Source of the DNA: a virus
IMG/VR virus record: IMGVR_UViG_3300047462_000101
Coordinates: 1-49,397 of that record
DNA length: 49,397 nucleotides
Direction: 5' to 3' (one strand)
Shown here: piece after piece, positions 1 to 7,978 of the stretch
Layout: each line of letters opens with the position of its first letter
Numbering within the stretch: the stretch's first letter is position 1
Translations under genes and position numbers: made by a program
The notes under the pieces: generated by a model
Database searches by the model: none
What the model was told of the DNA's origin: nothing
The model's input: the letters and a program-made list of their open reading frames with translations, nothing else

Positions 1-1
1 C

Positions 2-481
2 GATCAAATCAAAAAGAACGTCTTCTACGGAAGGAAGTTTAATTACACTAAAGTACTTGAAGCTTTACGTGCATCCGATTATATGACTAACCGCATGATC
101 GCAAGTTTTGTCCGTCCGTACGGAGAGATTAATCCTCTCGATGAAAAGACTGAACTCAAAGTCAATCCACGAATCTTCCATTGTATTGTTGGTCTCGCAA
201 CTGAAACTGCTGAACTACTCGAAGCAATCAAGTTGGATAGCCCTGACTTTGACAAAGTAAATATCCTTGAGGAGCTTGGAGACCAACAATGGTATCAAGC
301 TATCGGTATCGATGCGCTAGGCGCATCGATGGAACAGGATGTCCTCGATCGAGTGATCGCAAAATTGCGGGCTCGATACCCAGATAAGTTTACAAGCGAA
401 AATGCTATCAACCGAGATTTAGTTAAGGAAAGAAAGGTCCTCGAGGGTGATTCAGGTAAAACCCTTGAAGGTAGTAATTAA
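2..481 (+). CDS. MazG-like nucleotide pyrophosphohydrolase (5' partial)
   Basis: The frame is open from base 2 to the stop at 479-481. The ATG at 83 has no ribosome binding site, and the residues before it read like normal protein, so the gene probably starts outside the window. The visible protein has the all-alpha MazG-like pattern: GLATETAELLEAI (about residues 37-49 from the ATG at 83) followed by NILEELGDQQWY, which would carry the acidic Mg-binding residues E-x-x-E and E-x-x-D. It continues with DRVIAKLRARYPDKF, a usual tail of phage members. Such enzymes hydrolyse (d)NTPs to monophosphates. That would suit the nucleotide metabolism genes further on, but substrate cannot be told from sequence. 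Confidence 0.75.
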   Translation, partial: DQIKKNVFYGRKFNYTKVLEALRASDYMTNRMIASFVRPYGEINPLDEKTELKVNPRIFHCIVGLATETAELLEAIKLDSPDFDKVNILEELGDQQWYQAIGIDALGASMEQDVLDRVIAKLRARYPDKFTSENAINRDLVKERKVLEGDSGKTLEGSN

Positions 482-528
482 AGATTATATTGTTGATACA
501 CCACCAACAAAGATAGGAGAGAGTTCAG

Positions 529-2490
529 ATGACAACACACAATATTTTTGCAAAGTTTCAGAAGCGCTACGAAGCGCGACAAGCTGAAGAGATGTCAATT
601 CAAGAGTATCTTGAACTTTGCAAATCAGATCCAACCACATACGCAACAACATTCGAACGTATGTTAAAGGCAATCGGGGACCCCCAGATTGTTGATACGA
701 GAACAGATGACCGCATGTCGCGCATCTTCATGAATCGCAAAATTAAGGTCTACCCTGCATTCGCAGACTTCTACGGAATGGAAGATACGATCGAGAAGAT
801 CGTCGCCTACTACAAACACGCTGCTCAAGGTTTGGAAGAATCCAAACAGATCCTTTACCTACTAGGACCTGTCGGTGGTGGTAAGTCGTCTCTGTCTGAA
901 CGATTGAAGGAACTTGCGCAGCGTGTTCCTATCTATGCATTGAAGTGCTTCAACAAGCAACGCAATGTTGATCAGATATCACCAATCCTTGAATCCCCTT
1001 TGGGACTATTTGATTCGAAGGAAGATGCAGCACTGATCCAAGAACAGTATGGAATTGGATCTCGCTACTTGAAGACTATCCCTTCACCATGGGCTGCAAA
1101 GCGTTTGCGTGAACATCAGGGAGATATCTCACAATTTCGAGTTGTAAAGATTTGGCCTTCGATTCTTGATCAACGTGGTATCACAAAGGTTGAGCCAGGT
1201 GATGAGAACAACCAGGACATCAGTTCGTTGGTTGGTAAGGTGAACATGCGTGAGTTGGAAGAGTACGAACAGAACGATCCAGATGCATACAATTGGGCTG
1301 GTGGCTTGAATGTCGCTACTCAAGGTGTGATGGAATTCGTTGAAATGTTCAAGGCACCAATTAAGATGTTGCACCCATTGTTGACAGCAACACAGGAAGG
1401 ACATTACAACGGTACAGAACAGTTCGGTGCGATCCCTTTCCAGGGTTCTATCCTTGCTCACAGCAACGAAACGGAATGGCAGAACTTCCGCAACAATAAG
1501 ACAAACGAAGCATTCTTGGATCGTGTCTACATTGTTAAGGTTCCATATTGCTTGCGCGTTACAGAAGAAGAGAGAATTTACCAGAAGTTGATTACTAACT
1601 CTGAACTCTCACAAGCTCCTGTTGCTCCAGGTACATTGAACTTGCTTGCACAGTTCTCAGTCTTGACTCGCTTGAAGGAACCAGAAAATAGCACTCCATT
1701 CTCAAAGATGGAAATCTATGATGGTAAGAACCTTAAGGATAAGGATCCAAAGGCAAAGAGCTTGGAAGAGTATCGTGATGCTGCAGGTGTTGATGAAGGT
1801 ATGGAAGGTTCTTCTACACGGTTCGCTTACAAGATTCTTTCACAGGTGTTTAACTTTGATCCAGATGAAGTTGCTGCAAATCCAATTCACCTTTTCTATG
1901 TGTTAGAGAAGCAGCTACAACAGGATGGATTGCCACCTGAAGAAGAGACTCGTCGCATTGATTTCATTAAGGGAATCCTTGCACCTAAGTATGCAGAGTT
2001 CATTGGTGATGAATTGCAGAAGGCATACCTCGAGAGCTACCACGAGTATGGTCAGAATTTGTTCGATCGATACATTATGTTTGCAGATGCTTGGATCGAA
2101 CAGAAGGATTACCGCGATCCAGATACAGGCGAGATGTTTGATCGTGAAGCATTGAACAGCGAACTTGAGAAGATCGAGAAGCCAGCTGGTATTGCAAATC
2201 CAAAGGACTTCCGAAACGAGACTGTTGGATACGTACTTCGCTACGGTAAGAGCAATCAGGGTAAGAACCCAGATTGGACGAACTACGAGAAGCTTCGTCA
2301 GGTCATCGAGAAGAAGATGTTTGCAAATACGGAGGAATTGCTTCCAGTAATCTCCTTCAGCAAGAAGGCTACTGCTGAGGAAGAAGAGAAGCACAATGAC
2401 TTCGTATCACGTATGACCAAGAAGGGTTATACTGCTAAGCAAGTTAGGTTGGCCGTAGAATGGTTCATGCGCTATCGCAAGCACAACTAA
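529..2490 (+). CDS. prkA: PrkA/YeaG family serine protein kinase (AAA+ domain)
   Basis: This 653-residue protein is close to the usual length of bacterial PrkA/YeaG (about 640). A Walker A motif GPVGGGKS lies at residues 113-120 and the PrkA-type C-terminal region follows. The ATG at 529 is preceded by AGGAGAG at good spacing. PrkA is known as a serine kinase with an AAA+ domain, later also reported as an ATPase/protease-like factor, involved in stationary-phase, stress and sporulation responses. It is the first gene of a three-gene set with YeaH and SpoVR, in the order seen in bacterial genomes. A role in rewiring host stress physiology during infection is inference. Codon use looks like the neighbouring phage genes, so the acquisition is not recent. 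Confidence 0.9.
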   Translation: MTTHNIFAKFQKRYEARQAEEMSIQEYLELCKSDPTTYATTFERMLKAIGDPQIVDTRTDDRMSRIFMNRKIKVYPAFADFYGMEDTIEKIVAYYKHAAQGLEESKQILYLLGPVGGGKSSLSERLKELAQRVPIYALKCFNKQRNVDQISPILESPLGLFDSKEDAALIQEQYGIGSRYLKTIPSPWAAKRLREHQGDISQFRVVKIWPSILDQRGITKVEPGDENNQDISSLVGKVNMRELEEYEQNDPDAYNWAGGLNVATQGVMEFVEMFKAPIKMLHPLLTATQEGHYNGTEQFGAIPFQGSILAHSNETEWQNFRNNKTNEAFLDRVYIVKVPYCLRVTEEERIYQKLITNSELSQAPVAPGTLNLLAQFSVLTRLKEPENSTPFSKMEIYDGKNLKDKDPKAKSLEEYRDAAGVDEGMEGSSTRFAYKILSQVFNFDPDEVAANPIHLFYVLEKQLQQDGLPPEEETRRIDFIKGILAPKYAEFIGDELQKAYLESYHEYGQNLFDRYIMFADAWIEQKDYRDPDTGEMFDREALNSELEKIEKPAGIANPKDFRNETVGYVLRYGKSNQGKNPDWTNYEKLRQVIEKKMFANTEELLPVISFSKKATAEEEEKHNDFVSRMTKKGYTAKQVRLAVEWFMRYRKHN

Positions 2491-2513
2491 TAGCTCGGTA
2501 TCCATAAGTAATA

Positions 2514-2539
2514 GAGGGGATTACGAAAGTAATCCCCTC
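2514..2539 (+). promoter_or_regulatory. Perfect intergenic stem-loop with GAAA tetraloop
   Basis: GAGGGGATTAC, loop GAAA, GTAATCCCCTC: an 11-bp perfect stem closed by a GNRA tetraloop between prkA and yeaH. No T-run follows, so it is not a standard terminator. The yeaH ribosome binding site (GAGGAG, 2542-2547) starts two bases after the stem. It may stabilise or punctuate the mRNA or modulate yeaH translation. Confidence 0.7.
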
Positions 2540-2553
2540 ACGAGGAGAAATTA

Positions 2554-3864
2554 GTGGCCTACGTAATTATCGATCGTCGTAAAAATGACAAGAACAAGTC
2601 TTCGACAAATCGCTCAAGATATGTTCGTCGTGTTCGTGAACAAGTCAAAGAAGCCGTAAAGGACATCATTCGTGATGGTTCCATTCAAGATAGTTTGAAT
2701 GGTGGTGCTAAAAAAATCAATATTAAGAAGAAAGGATTAACTCAACCTGAGTTCCAACACGATCGTTCGGGTGGGATTCGTGATATTGTTCGTCCTGGCA
2801 ATAAGGAATATGAGGCAGGTGATCGTTTTCCAAAACCACCTGGTGGTCAAGGTGCAGGAGGAAAAGGCAAAGGATCTCCTGATGGTGAAGGTAATGATGA
2901 GTTCGAGTTCACACTCTCTCGTCAAGAGTTCCTTGATTTATTCTTTGAGGATCTTGAACTTCCTGATATGATTAAGAAGGATATGGTCTCTACTGAAACC
3001 TACACAATGAAGCGTGCAGGATTTAGTGTAGATGGTAATCCAAGCAGGTTGAATATTCTTCGTTCGATGAAGTTTGCAAAGAGTCGTCGTATCGCTCTTA
3101 AGGCTCCAAAGAAGAAAGAGATTCGTGCATTGGAAGAAGAATTAGCTTTACTCCAAAAATCATTTGGGTTTGACAATGACACAAATGGAGAGATCGCAGC
3201 TCGTATCGAATTCTTAATCGAAGAGATTGCAAGATTGTATCGTAAGAAGAAGGCAATTCCATTTGTTGATGATATGGACTTGAGGTATAATCGTTGGGAG
3301 AAGTTTCCAAACCCAACTACACAAGCTGTAATGTTTGGATTGTTGGATGTATCTGCTTCTATGGATGAGTGGAAGAAGGAAATGGCAAAGAGGTTCTTTA
3401 TCCTTATGTTGCTATTCCTACAGCACAATTACGAACGTGTTGATATTGTTTGGATTCGTCACCATACAACTGCAAAGGAAGTTGATGAAGATACATTCTT
3501 TCATTCGCAGGAAAGTGGTGGTACAGTTGTATCTACTGCATACGAACTAATGATGCAGATCATTAAGGAAAGGTATCCACTAAGTCAATGGAATGTTTTT
3601 GGTACTCATATCTCTGATGGAGATAATTATAGTCCTGATAATACTATTGCAACAGAAATACTTAGTAAGCAAATTCTTCCTGCAAGTCAGTACTTTGCGT
3701 ATGTTGAAGTTAAGAAGGGAGCCGACTCTCAAGGAACAAATAGCGATTTGTGGCCTATCTTTAAACCAATTCAAGACGTTAACAAGAACTTTGTTATGTC
3801 TGTAATAGGTGATGTTAATCAGATCTATCCAATGTTCCGTAAACTATTTGAGAAGAGAAAGTAA
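2554..3864 (+). CDS. yeaH: YeaH/YhbH family protein (DUF444, vWA-like)
   Basis: The 436-residue protein begins at a GTG preceded by GAGGAG. The N-terminal part is basic and Gly-rich (around residues 85-115), as in YeaH/YhbH proteins. Near residues 263-270 the motif LLDVSASMD matches the metal-binding D-x-S-x-S of von Willebrand A domains. The family partners genetically with PrkA/YeaG in bacteria. Its biochemical activity is not well defined; a metal-dependent adaptor role is inference. The stop codon is one base from the spoVR start, so the two are very likely translated together. Confidence 0.9.
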   Translation: MAYVIIDRRKNDKNKSSTNRSRYVRRVREQVKEAVKDIIRDGSIQDSLNGGAKKINIKKKGLTQPEFQHDRSGGIRDIVRPGNKEYEAGDRFPKPPGGQGAGGKGKGSPDGEGNDEFEFTLSRQEFLDLFFEDLELPDMIKKDMVSTETYTMKRAGFSVDGNPSRLNILRSMKFAKSRRIALKAPKKKEIRALEEELALLQKSFGFDNDTNGEIAARIEFLIEEIARLYRKKKAIPFVDDMDLRYNRWEKFPNPTTQAVMFGLLDVSASMDEWKKEMAKRFFILMLLFLQHNYERVDIVWIRHHTTAKEVDEDTFFHSQESGGTVVSTAYELMMQIIKERYPLSQWNVFGTHISDGDNYSPDNTIATEILSKQILPASQYFAYVEVKKGADSQGTNSDLWPIFKPIQDVNKNFVMSVIGDVNQIYPMFRKLFEKRK

Positions 3865-3865
3865 T

Positions 3866-5422
3866 ATGTCTGAATTTTTAATTACTGATGGTCAAGAGTG
3901 GTCGTTTGATATGGTTGATGATACGTACAACCACTTGAATCGTATTTGGAAGGCAAAGTATAACTTTCCAATCTATCCAAACCAACTTGAGATTATTTCA
4001 AGCGAACAAATGCTTGATGCATATTCTGCTGTTGGTATGCCACTAATGTACAATCACTGGTCATATGGTGAGCAATTCATTCGTGAACAAGAAGCATACA
4101 AGCGTGGCTATATGGGACTTGCATACGAAATTGTTATTAACTCTGATCCATGTATTGCATATCTGATGGAAGAGAACACAATGTTGATGCAAGCGTTGGT
4201 TACTGCTCATGCATCGTTTGGACACAATACGTTCTTTAAGAACAACTATTTGTTTAAGCAGTGGACAGATGCTGGATCGATTATTGATTACCTTGCATTC
4301 GCAAAGAAGTATATCACCACTTGCGAAGAGAAGTATGGAATGGATGAAGTTGAATCAATCCTTGATGCTGCACATGCTCTCCAACGATATGGTGTCGATA
4401 AGTACAAGCGTCCACCAAAACTATCTGCTGCAGAGGAAGAGAAGTTGCAAAAGGATCGTGAAACGTATCGTCAATCACAACTAAATGATTTGTGGCGTAC
4501 GATTCCTATTGGACCAAGGACAAAAGATAAGTTGGTTAATGAAGATCAATTTCCAAAGGAACCACAAGAGAACTTGCTCTATTTTATTGAGAAGAATGCT
4601 CCACGTCTTAAAGAGTGGCAGCGTGAGATCATTCGCATTGTTCGCAAAATTGCTCAATACTTCTATCCGCAGGGACAAACGAAGTTGATGAATGAAGGTT
4701 GTGCAACATACTTTCACTACAAATTGATTCACGATCTCTATGATGAGAAGTTGTTGGATGATGGTGCGTTGATGGAATTCTATCATTCGCATACTGGTGT
4801 TATTCGTCAACTTGACTATGATCACAAGTACTATTCAGGAATTAATCCATATGCACTTGGGTTTGCAATGTATCGTGATATTGAACGAGTTGCAATGGAA
4901 CCAACAGAAGAGGATCGCGAGTGGTTTGGTAATCAGGATTGGGTAGGTAGTGGTGATTATCTTTCAACAATTCGTTTTGCAATTGAAGGTTTTAAGGATG
5001 AAAGTTTCGTACAGCAATTCTTATCACCAAAAGTAATTCGAGACTTCAAGCTATTCACAACACACGATGATGAAGCAGATCCAAAATACTTAATCTCTGC
5101 TATCCACAACAAGCAAGGTTATAAATTAGTTCGTGAATCACTTGCAAAGAACTATAACTTTGGTTATATGATTCCTGATATTCAAGCTGTCAGTGTTGAT
5201 CGGTGGGGTGATCGTTCTCTAACACTTCGCCACTATATGGTAGATAACCGTCCGCTTGAAGCTGAAACTGCAACAGAGACATTGAAGAGAGTTGCATTCC
5301 TTTGGGGATATGATGTCAAGTTGGAGTCCGTAGACGCGAAGCATGAAGTACGTGCTTCGTTTGAAGTACAAGGTGATAAAACTCTACTGGACGTGTTCCT
5401 GGATGATGGAAGTAAAAAATAA
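3866..5422 (+). CDS. spoVR: SpoVR family protein
   Basis: The 518-residue protein matches the SpoVR/YcgB family in length and in many features: the early W-x-D-T-Y-x-H-L-N-R region, FGHNTFFKNNYLF near residues 115-127, and the NEGCATYFHY segment near residue 275, where conserved acidic and His residues lie. An upstream in-frame ATG at 3809 exists, but it would overlap yeaH by 56 bases. The ATG at 3866 follows the yeaH stop directly and has a purine-rich GAAGAGAAAG before it. Bacterial SpoVR is needed for spore cortex formation in Bacillus and is co-conserved with PrkA and YeaH in non-spore formers. Function in a phage is unknown. Confidence 0.9.
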   Translation: MSEFLITDGQEWSFDMVDDTYNHLNRIWKAKYNFPIYPNQLEIISSEQMLDAYSAVGMPLMYNHWSYGEQFIREQEAYKRGYMGLAYEIVINSDPCIAYLMEENTMLMQALVTAHASFGHNTFFKNNYLFKQWTDAGSIIDYLAFAKKYITTCEEKYGMDEVESILDAAHALQRYGVDKYKRPPKLSAAEEEKLQKDRETYRQSQLNDLWRTIPIGPRTKDKLVNEDQFPKEPQENLLYFIEKNAPRLKEWQREIIRIVRKIAQYFYPQGQTKLMNEGCATYFHYKLIHDLYDEKLLDDGALMEFYHSHTGVIRQLDYDHKYYSGINPYALGFAMYRDIERVAMEPTEEDREWFGNQDWVGSGDYLSTIRFAIEGFKDESFVQQFLSPKVIRDFKLFTTHDDEADPKYLISAIHNKQGYKLVRESLAKNYNFGYMIPDIQAVSVDRWGDRSLTLRHYMVDNRPLEAETATETLKRVAFLWGYDVKLESVDAKHEVRASFEVQGDKTLLDVFLDDGSKK

Positions 5423-5447
5423 GAATAAGAACTATCCAGGATTTAAG

Positions 5448-5480
5448 CCGTGCAAGCCGCCTTGCACGGTTTTTCTTTTT
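5448..5480 (+). terminator. Rho-independent terminator after spoVR
   Basis: CCGTGCAAG, loop CCGC, CTTGCACGG, followed by TTTTTCTTTTT. A 9-bp perfect GC-rich stem with a T-tract, closing the prkA-yeaH-spoVR operon. Confidence 0.9.
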
Positions 5481-5484
5481 GCTG

Positions 5485-5492
5485 CATAAATA
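5485..5492 (+). promoter_or_regulatory. T4-like late promoter box upstream of phoH
   Basis: CATAAATA differs by one base from the T4 late consensus TATAAATA. It lies directly after the terminator and about 54 bases before the phoH start, a sensible place for a new transcript. Confidence 0.5.
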
Positions 5493-5545
5493 CAGGTGCA
5501 ATTTGACAAGTTGCAAATCCCTATCCCTTCCAAATGGAGGAGAGT

Positions 5546-6331
5546 ATGTCAGCAAAGAAGCGCTCTTACACAAAGAGCACTAAGAGTAGACGGAACGAAG
5601 AAATTGAGTTTCTTAAAGAAGCTTTATATGCAAACGGACACGCGTTAGAGGAGGGTCCAAAAAAGAAAAAATGGAGTACACAAGATCTGAAAAATATTAG
5701 ACCAAAGACAGACGCACAAGAGGATATGTTTCAAGCATGGTTCTCAGGAAAGCATGTGTGCGCATCCGGTTCCGCAGGAACTGGAAAAACCTTTCTAGCT
5801 TTCTACCTTGCATTGAATGAATACTTACAACAACGCACCCAACGTATTATTGTTGTCCGCTCAACAGTTGCCACAAGAGACGTAGGTTTCTTACCTGGTA
5901 CATTGGAAGAGAAGACAGCGCAGTATGAATTACCATACCACGATATTACTTGGGAGTTGCTTGGTAAGTCATCAAGTTATCAAGATCTGAAAGATGCTAA
6001 AGTGATTGAGTTCATGACGACATCATTCATTCGAGGACTAACTTGGGATAACGCTGTTGTTATTATTGACGAGACACAGAATATGACTTTTCACGAAATC
6101 AATTCTATCATGACTCGTATCGGTGAGAACACCAGAATCATTCTAACAGGTGATACCAAACAAACAGACCTTAACGAAGGCAAGAAACATTTAGGACTAG
6201 AAGGTATGTCTCAAGCACTCCGCGTGTTTGATCACATGGATTCGTTTGCAAGTGTTCATTTTACAAAACATGATATCGTACGAAGCGAGTTTGTTAAGTC
6301 ATGGATTGTAGCTGTAGAGCACATAACTTAA
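5546..6331 (+). CDS. phoH: PhoH-like ATPase
   Basis: The 261-residue protein carries the P-loop GSAGTGKT near residues 76-83 and a Walker B-like VVIIDETQNM, then TGDTKQTDL (motif of PhoH and related helicase-like NTPases). PhoH is widespread in marine and T4-like phages. Its cellular role is uncertain, with suggestions including RNA metabolism and phosphate stress. ATG 5546 is chosen over in-frame ATG 5534 because the GGAGGAGA Shine-Dalgarno lies between the two. The gene is flanked by a terminator on each side and so may be its own transcript. Confidence 0.92.
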   Translation: MSAKKRSYTKSTKSRRNEEIEFLKEALYANGHALEEGPKKKKWSTQDLKNIRPKTDAQEDMFQAWFSGKHVCASGSAGTGKTFLAFYLALNEYLQQRTQRIIVVRSTVATRDVGFLPGTLEEKTAQYELPYHDITWELLGKSSSYQDLKDAKVIEFMTTSFIRGLTWDNAVVIIDETQNMTFHEINSIMTRIGENTRIILTGDTKQTDLNEGKKHLGLEGMSQALRVFDHMDSFASVHFTKHDIVRSEFVKSWIVAVEHIT

Positions 6332-6350
6332 GTAGTGATGATTGATAGGG

Positions 6351-6386
6351 ATAAACAGAAAGGACCGAAAGGTCTTTTTTGTTTAT
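6351..6386 (+). terminator. Long GAAA-capped hairpin, likely bidirectional terminator
   Basis: Bases 6351-6366 pair with 6371-6386 over 16 bp (two G-U) around a GAAA loop. The 3' arm holds a T6 run for the + strand and the 5' arm is A-rich, giving T-rich RNA on the other strand. It separates phoH (+) from the converging small gene (-), whose stop codon lies inside the 3' arm. Confidence 0.8.
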
Positions 6387-6634
6387 AGGGACTTATGAAA
6401 CAACCCAACGACAGCTGATAGAATTGCTACAACGGTTGTAAAGATACCTACAAACCACGATTGCTTGTTTTCTAACTTACCAATACGGTCATCTTGAGAA
6501 CTTAGCTTTTCAATAACAGTATCCATCTTCTTACCATTATCAAGTAGTTGTTGTTCAAGACGGACCAAGCGATCGCTATCTTCACGGGTGAAGGTAATAA
6601 GTGAACGTCTGTCAGGTCCCTGATAATTCGCCAT
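6383..6634 (-). CDS. Small coiled-coil membrane protein, holin/XhlA-like topology
   Basis: An 83-residue protein with a start preceded by AAAGGA. Residues 20-58 look like an amphipathic helix or coiled coil (DSDRLVRLEQQLL, IGKLENKQ). A hydrophobic segment, WFVGIFTTVVAILSAVVGLF, sits at the C-terminus before a short basic tail. This topology resembles XhlA-type hemolysin or holin-associated proteins, but no specific match is claimed. It is the only - strand gene in this part, isolated between the terminator and a + strand promoter. It might take part in lysis or membrane remodelling. Confidence 0.7.
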   Translation of the reverse strand: MANYQGPDRRSLITFTREDSDRLVRLEQQLLDNGKKMDTVIEKLSSQDDRIGKLENKQSWFVGIFTTVVAILSAVVGLFHKSL

Positions 6635-6654
6635 GATAAATCCTTTGTAGATAG

Positions 6655-6683
6655 TTGTGGAATGCGTGGTGTTGTTCTATAAT
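6655..6683 (+). promoter_or_regulatory. Sigma70-type promoter
   Basis: TTGTGG, 17-base spacer, TATAAT (6678-6683). The predicted start is about 30 bases before the ATG at 6717, and this promoter would drive the run of small genes through thyA and the DHFR gene. It partly overlaps the leader of the divergent small membrane protein gene. Confidence 0.55.
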
Positions 6684-6716
6684 ATTTGATAACCTATTTA
6701 CGAGGATTTAACCAAA

Positions 6717-7163
6717 ATGCGTGCATATTTTTTTGGTAATTTATACCTGTCTTCCATCCAACAGGGTATCCAAGCTGCCCACACAGTTGTTGAGATGTAC
6801 AACAAATATCCAGTTGATTCGCACCAGTATTCGATTTTGGATCATTGGGCACGTGATCACAAAACTATGATCCTATTAAATGCTGGCTATAGTGAAAATA
6901 TTCACGAGCTTGTAAGCGTGTTCAATACAACCGCAAATCCTCTCCCTTGGGCTCACTTCAATGAAGGAAAGGACGCGTTGGATGGTGCGTTGACTTGCGT
7001 TGGAATCATTCTTCCTGAAGAGTTCTACGAAGCAGCAAAGGAAATTCGTAATGGTGTTCCACCTACTGATCAATGGGCGGTGGCGCCAAACTATTTCAAA
7101 CTACAAACCGATTGGGAACGAGCAATGGCTCAACGTTTAAATATCTACGGAATGGCACGCTGA
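6717..7163 (+). CDS. Conserved-looking phage protein of unknown function
   Basis: A 148-residue protein preceded by GAGGA. It starts MRAYFFGNLYLSSIQQGIQA, is mixed helical and has no clear catalytic motif that I can name. It is acidic to neutral and probably cytoplasmic. It opens the operon of small genes leading to thymidylate synthase. Its stop overlaps the next start (TGATG), so the two are translationally coupled. I do not recognise the family with certainty. Confidence 0.75.
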   Translation: MRAYFFGNLYLSSIQQGIQAAHTVVEMYNKYPVDSHQYSILDHWARDHKTMILLNAGYSENIHELVSVFNTTANPLPWAHFNEGKDALDGALTCVGIILPEEFYEAAKEIRNGVPPTDQWAVAPNYFKLQTDWERAMAQRLNIYGMAR

Positions 7164-7300
7164 TGTTTGGTCCATGGAAATTTCTTGATACCCAACAAAA
7201 GATTGTAGCTGGTTTTGTTTATTTTGTTTTTGCAATCTATGTATTTGCAATTTTGTTTATCGCATTTTCTTTTGGAATGATAGTTGCTCAAATGCACTAA
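7163..7300 (+). CDS. Small single-span membrane protein
   Basis: A 45-residue peptide starting at the ATG that overlaps the previous stop. A longer in-frame reading from 7073 would lie entirely inside the upstream gene, so the short form is preferred. The first 13 residues are soluble; residues about 14-42 are strongly hydrophobic (IVAGFVYFVFAIYVFAILF). Function is unknown; it may be an inner membrane peptide acting on host physiology. Confidence 0.65.
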   Translation: MFGPWKFLDTQQKIVAGFVYFVFAIYVFAILFIAFSFGMIVAQMH

Positions 7301-7311
7301 TAAGGATAAAA

Positions 7312-7509
7312 ATGTCGGACGATAAGACTTACGTCTATAAAGAGACAGAAGTAAAACTAACAGGGCGCACAGCCGAAAAAGAAATTAAGGGACTTCGAAA
7401 GGGCACACCATCTCGAGTTGCTGTCCTTCATGAAATTACTCCTGTTGATTCATTAAATGGTTCTTGGAAAAAGTGGGTTCAAATGGTTGAACTCTTTGAG
7501 ATCATGTAA
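7312..7509 (+). CDS. Small hypothetical protein
   Basis: A 65-residue charged soluble protein preceded by AAGGA. No motif is recognised. The stop TAA at 7507-7509 shares its last A with the ATG of the next tiny frame, which supports both as real coupled genes. Confidence 0.6.
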   Translation: MSDDKTYVYKETEVKLTGRTAEKEIKGLRKGTPSRVAVLHEITPVDSLNGSWKKWVQMVELFEIM

Positions 7510-7583
7510 TGGATGGAATAGCGTTCATACTTGTTCTATGGTTTATTTGGGCACTTGCAAGTATTGGTGGAGATGATAAATGA
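7509..7583 (+). CDS. 24-residue membrane micro-protein
   Basis: The reading from ATG 7509 gives MDGIAFILVLWFIWALASIG followed by GDDK and a stop: almost entirely one hydrophobic helix with a charged C-terminal end. It is coupled on both sides, TAATG with the preceding gene and ATGA with the following one. It fills what would otherwise be a gap in a row of overlapping genes. Function is unknown. Confidence 0.5.
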   Translation: MDGIAFILVLWFIWALASIGGDDK

Positions 7584-7978
7584 TCGGTGTTATAATCTCT
7601 TCTCTGCTTGCTTGGACAATTGTTAGCATTACTTATTTTATAACTCGTATTGGATATAAAGATTCGCCTCGTGGCTTTCGTAAGTATGCAGAATGGTTTA
7701 TTTGTCCACCTGTACTTATTATTGCATATGTAATTGGTGGTATCCGTTGGCTTATAAAGAAACCAGATGTCCCTCATGTTGGTGATAATAATACTTGGGT
7801 TAATTTACAAATACCTAATCACGAATCTAAAAAGAAATACTATACACAAATACGATTTACTGGAGAGAAAGGTATTGAATGGGTAATTAACGTATCCAGC
7901 AACGAGCCTATGGTTTCAGAAATGTTTAACCATAAAGGGTATACCTGGAACAACTATTCCAACGGAGACGACAAATGA
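7580..7978 (+). CDS. Two-span membrane protein of unknown function
   Basis: A 132-residue protein. Residues 1-24 and about 42-60 are hydrophobic, separated by a basic loop (YKDSPRGFRKYAEW). The C-terminal 70 residues are soluble. No family is recognised. It overlaps the preceding micro-protein and the following thyA start (ATGA at 7975-7978). Confidence 0.65.
   Translation: MIGVIISSLLAWTIVSITYFITRIGYKDSPRGFRKYAEWFICPPVLIIAYVIGGIRWLIKKPDVPHVGDNNTWVNLQIPNHESKKKYYTQIRFTGEKGIEWVINVSSNEPMVSEMFNHKGYTWNNYSNGDDK

Noticed and set aside
2514-2539. Rho-independent terminator between prkA and yeaH
   Set aside because: The stem is strong, but it is followed by ACGAGGAG and not by a T-run.
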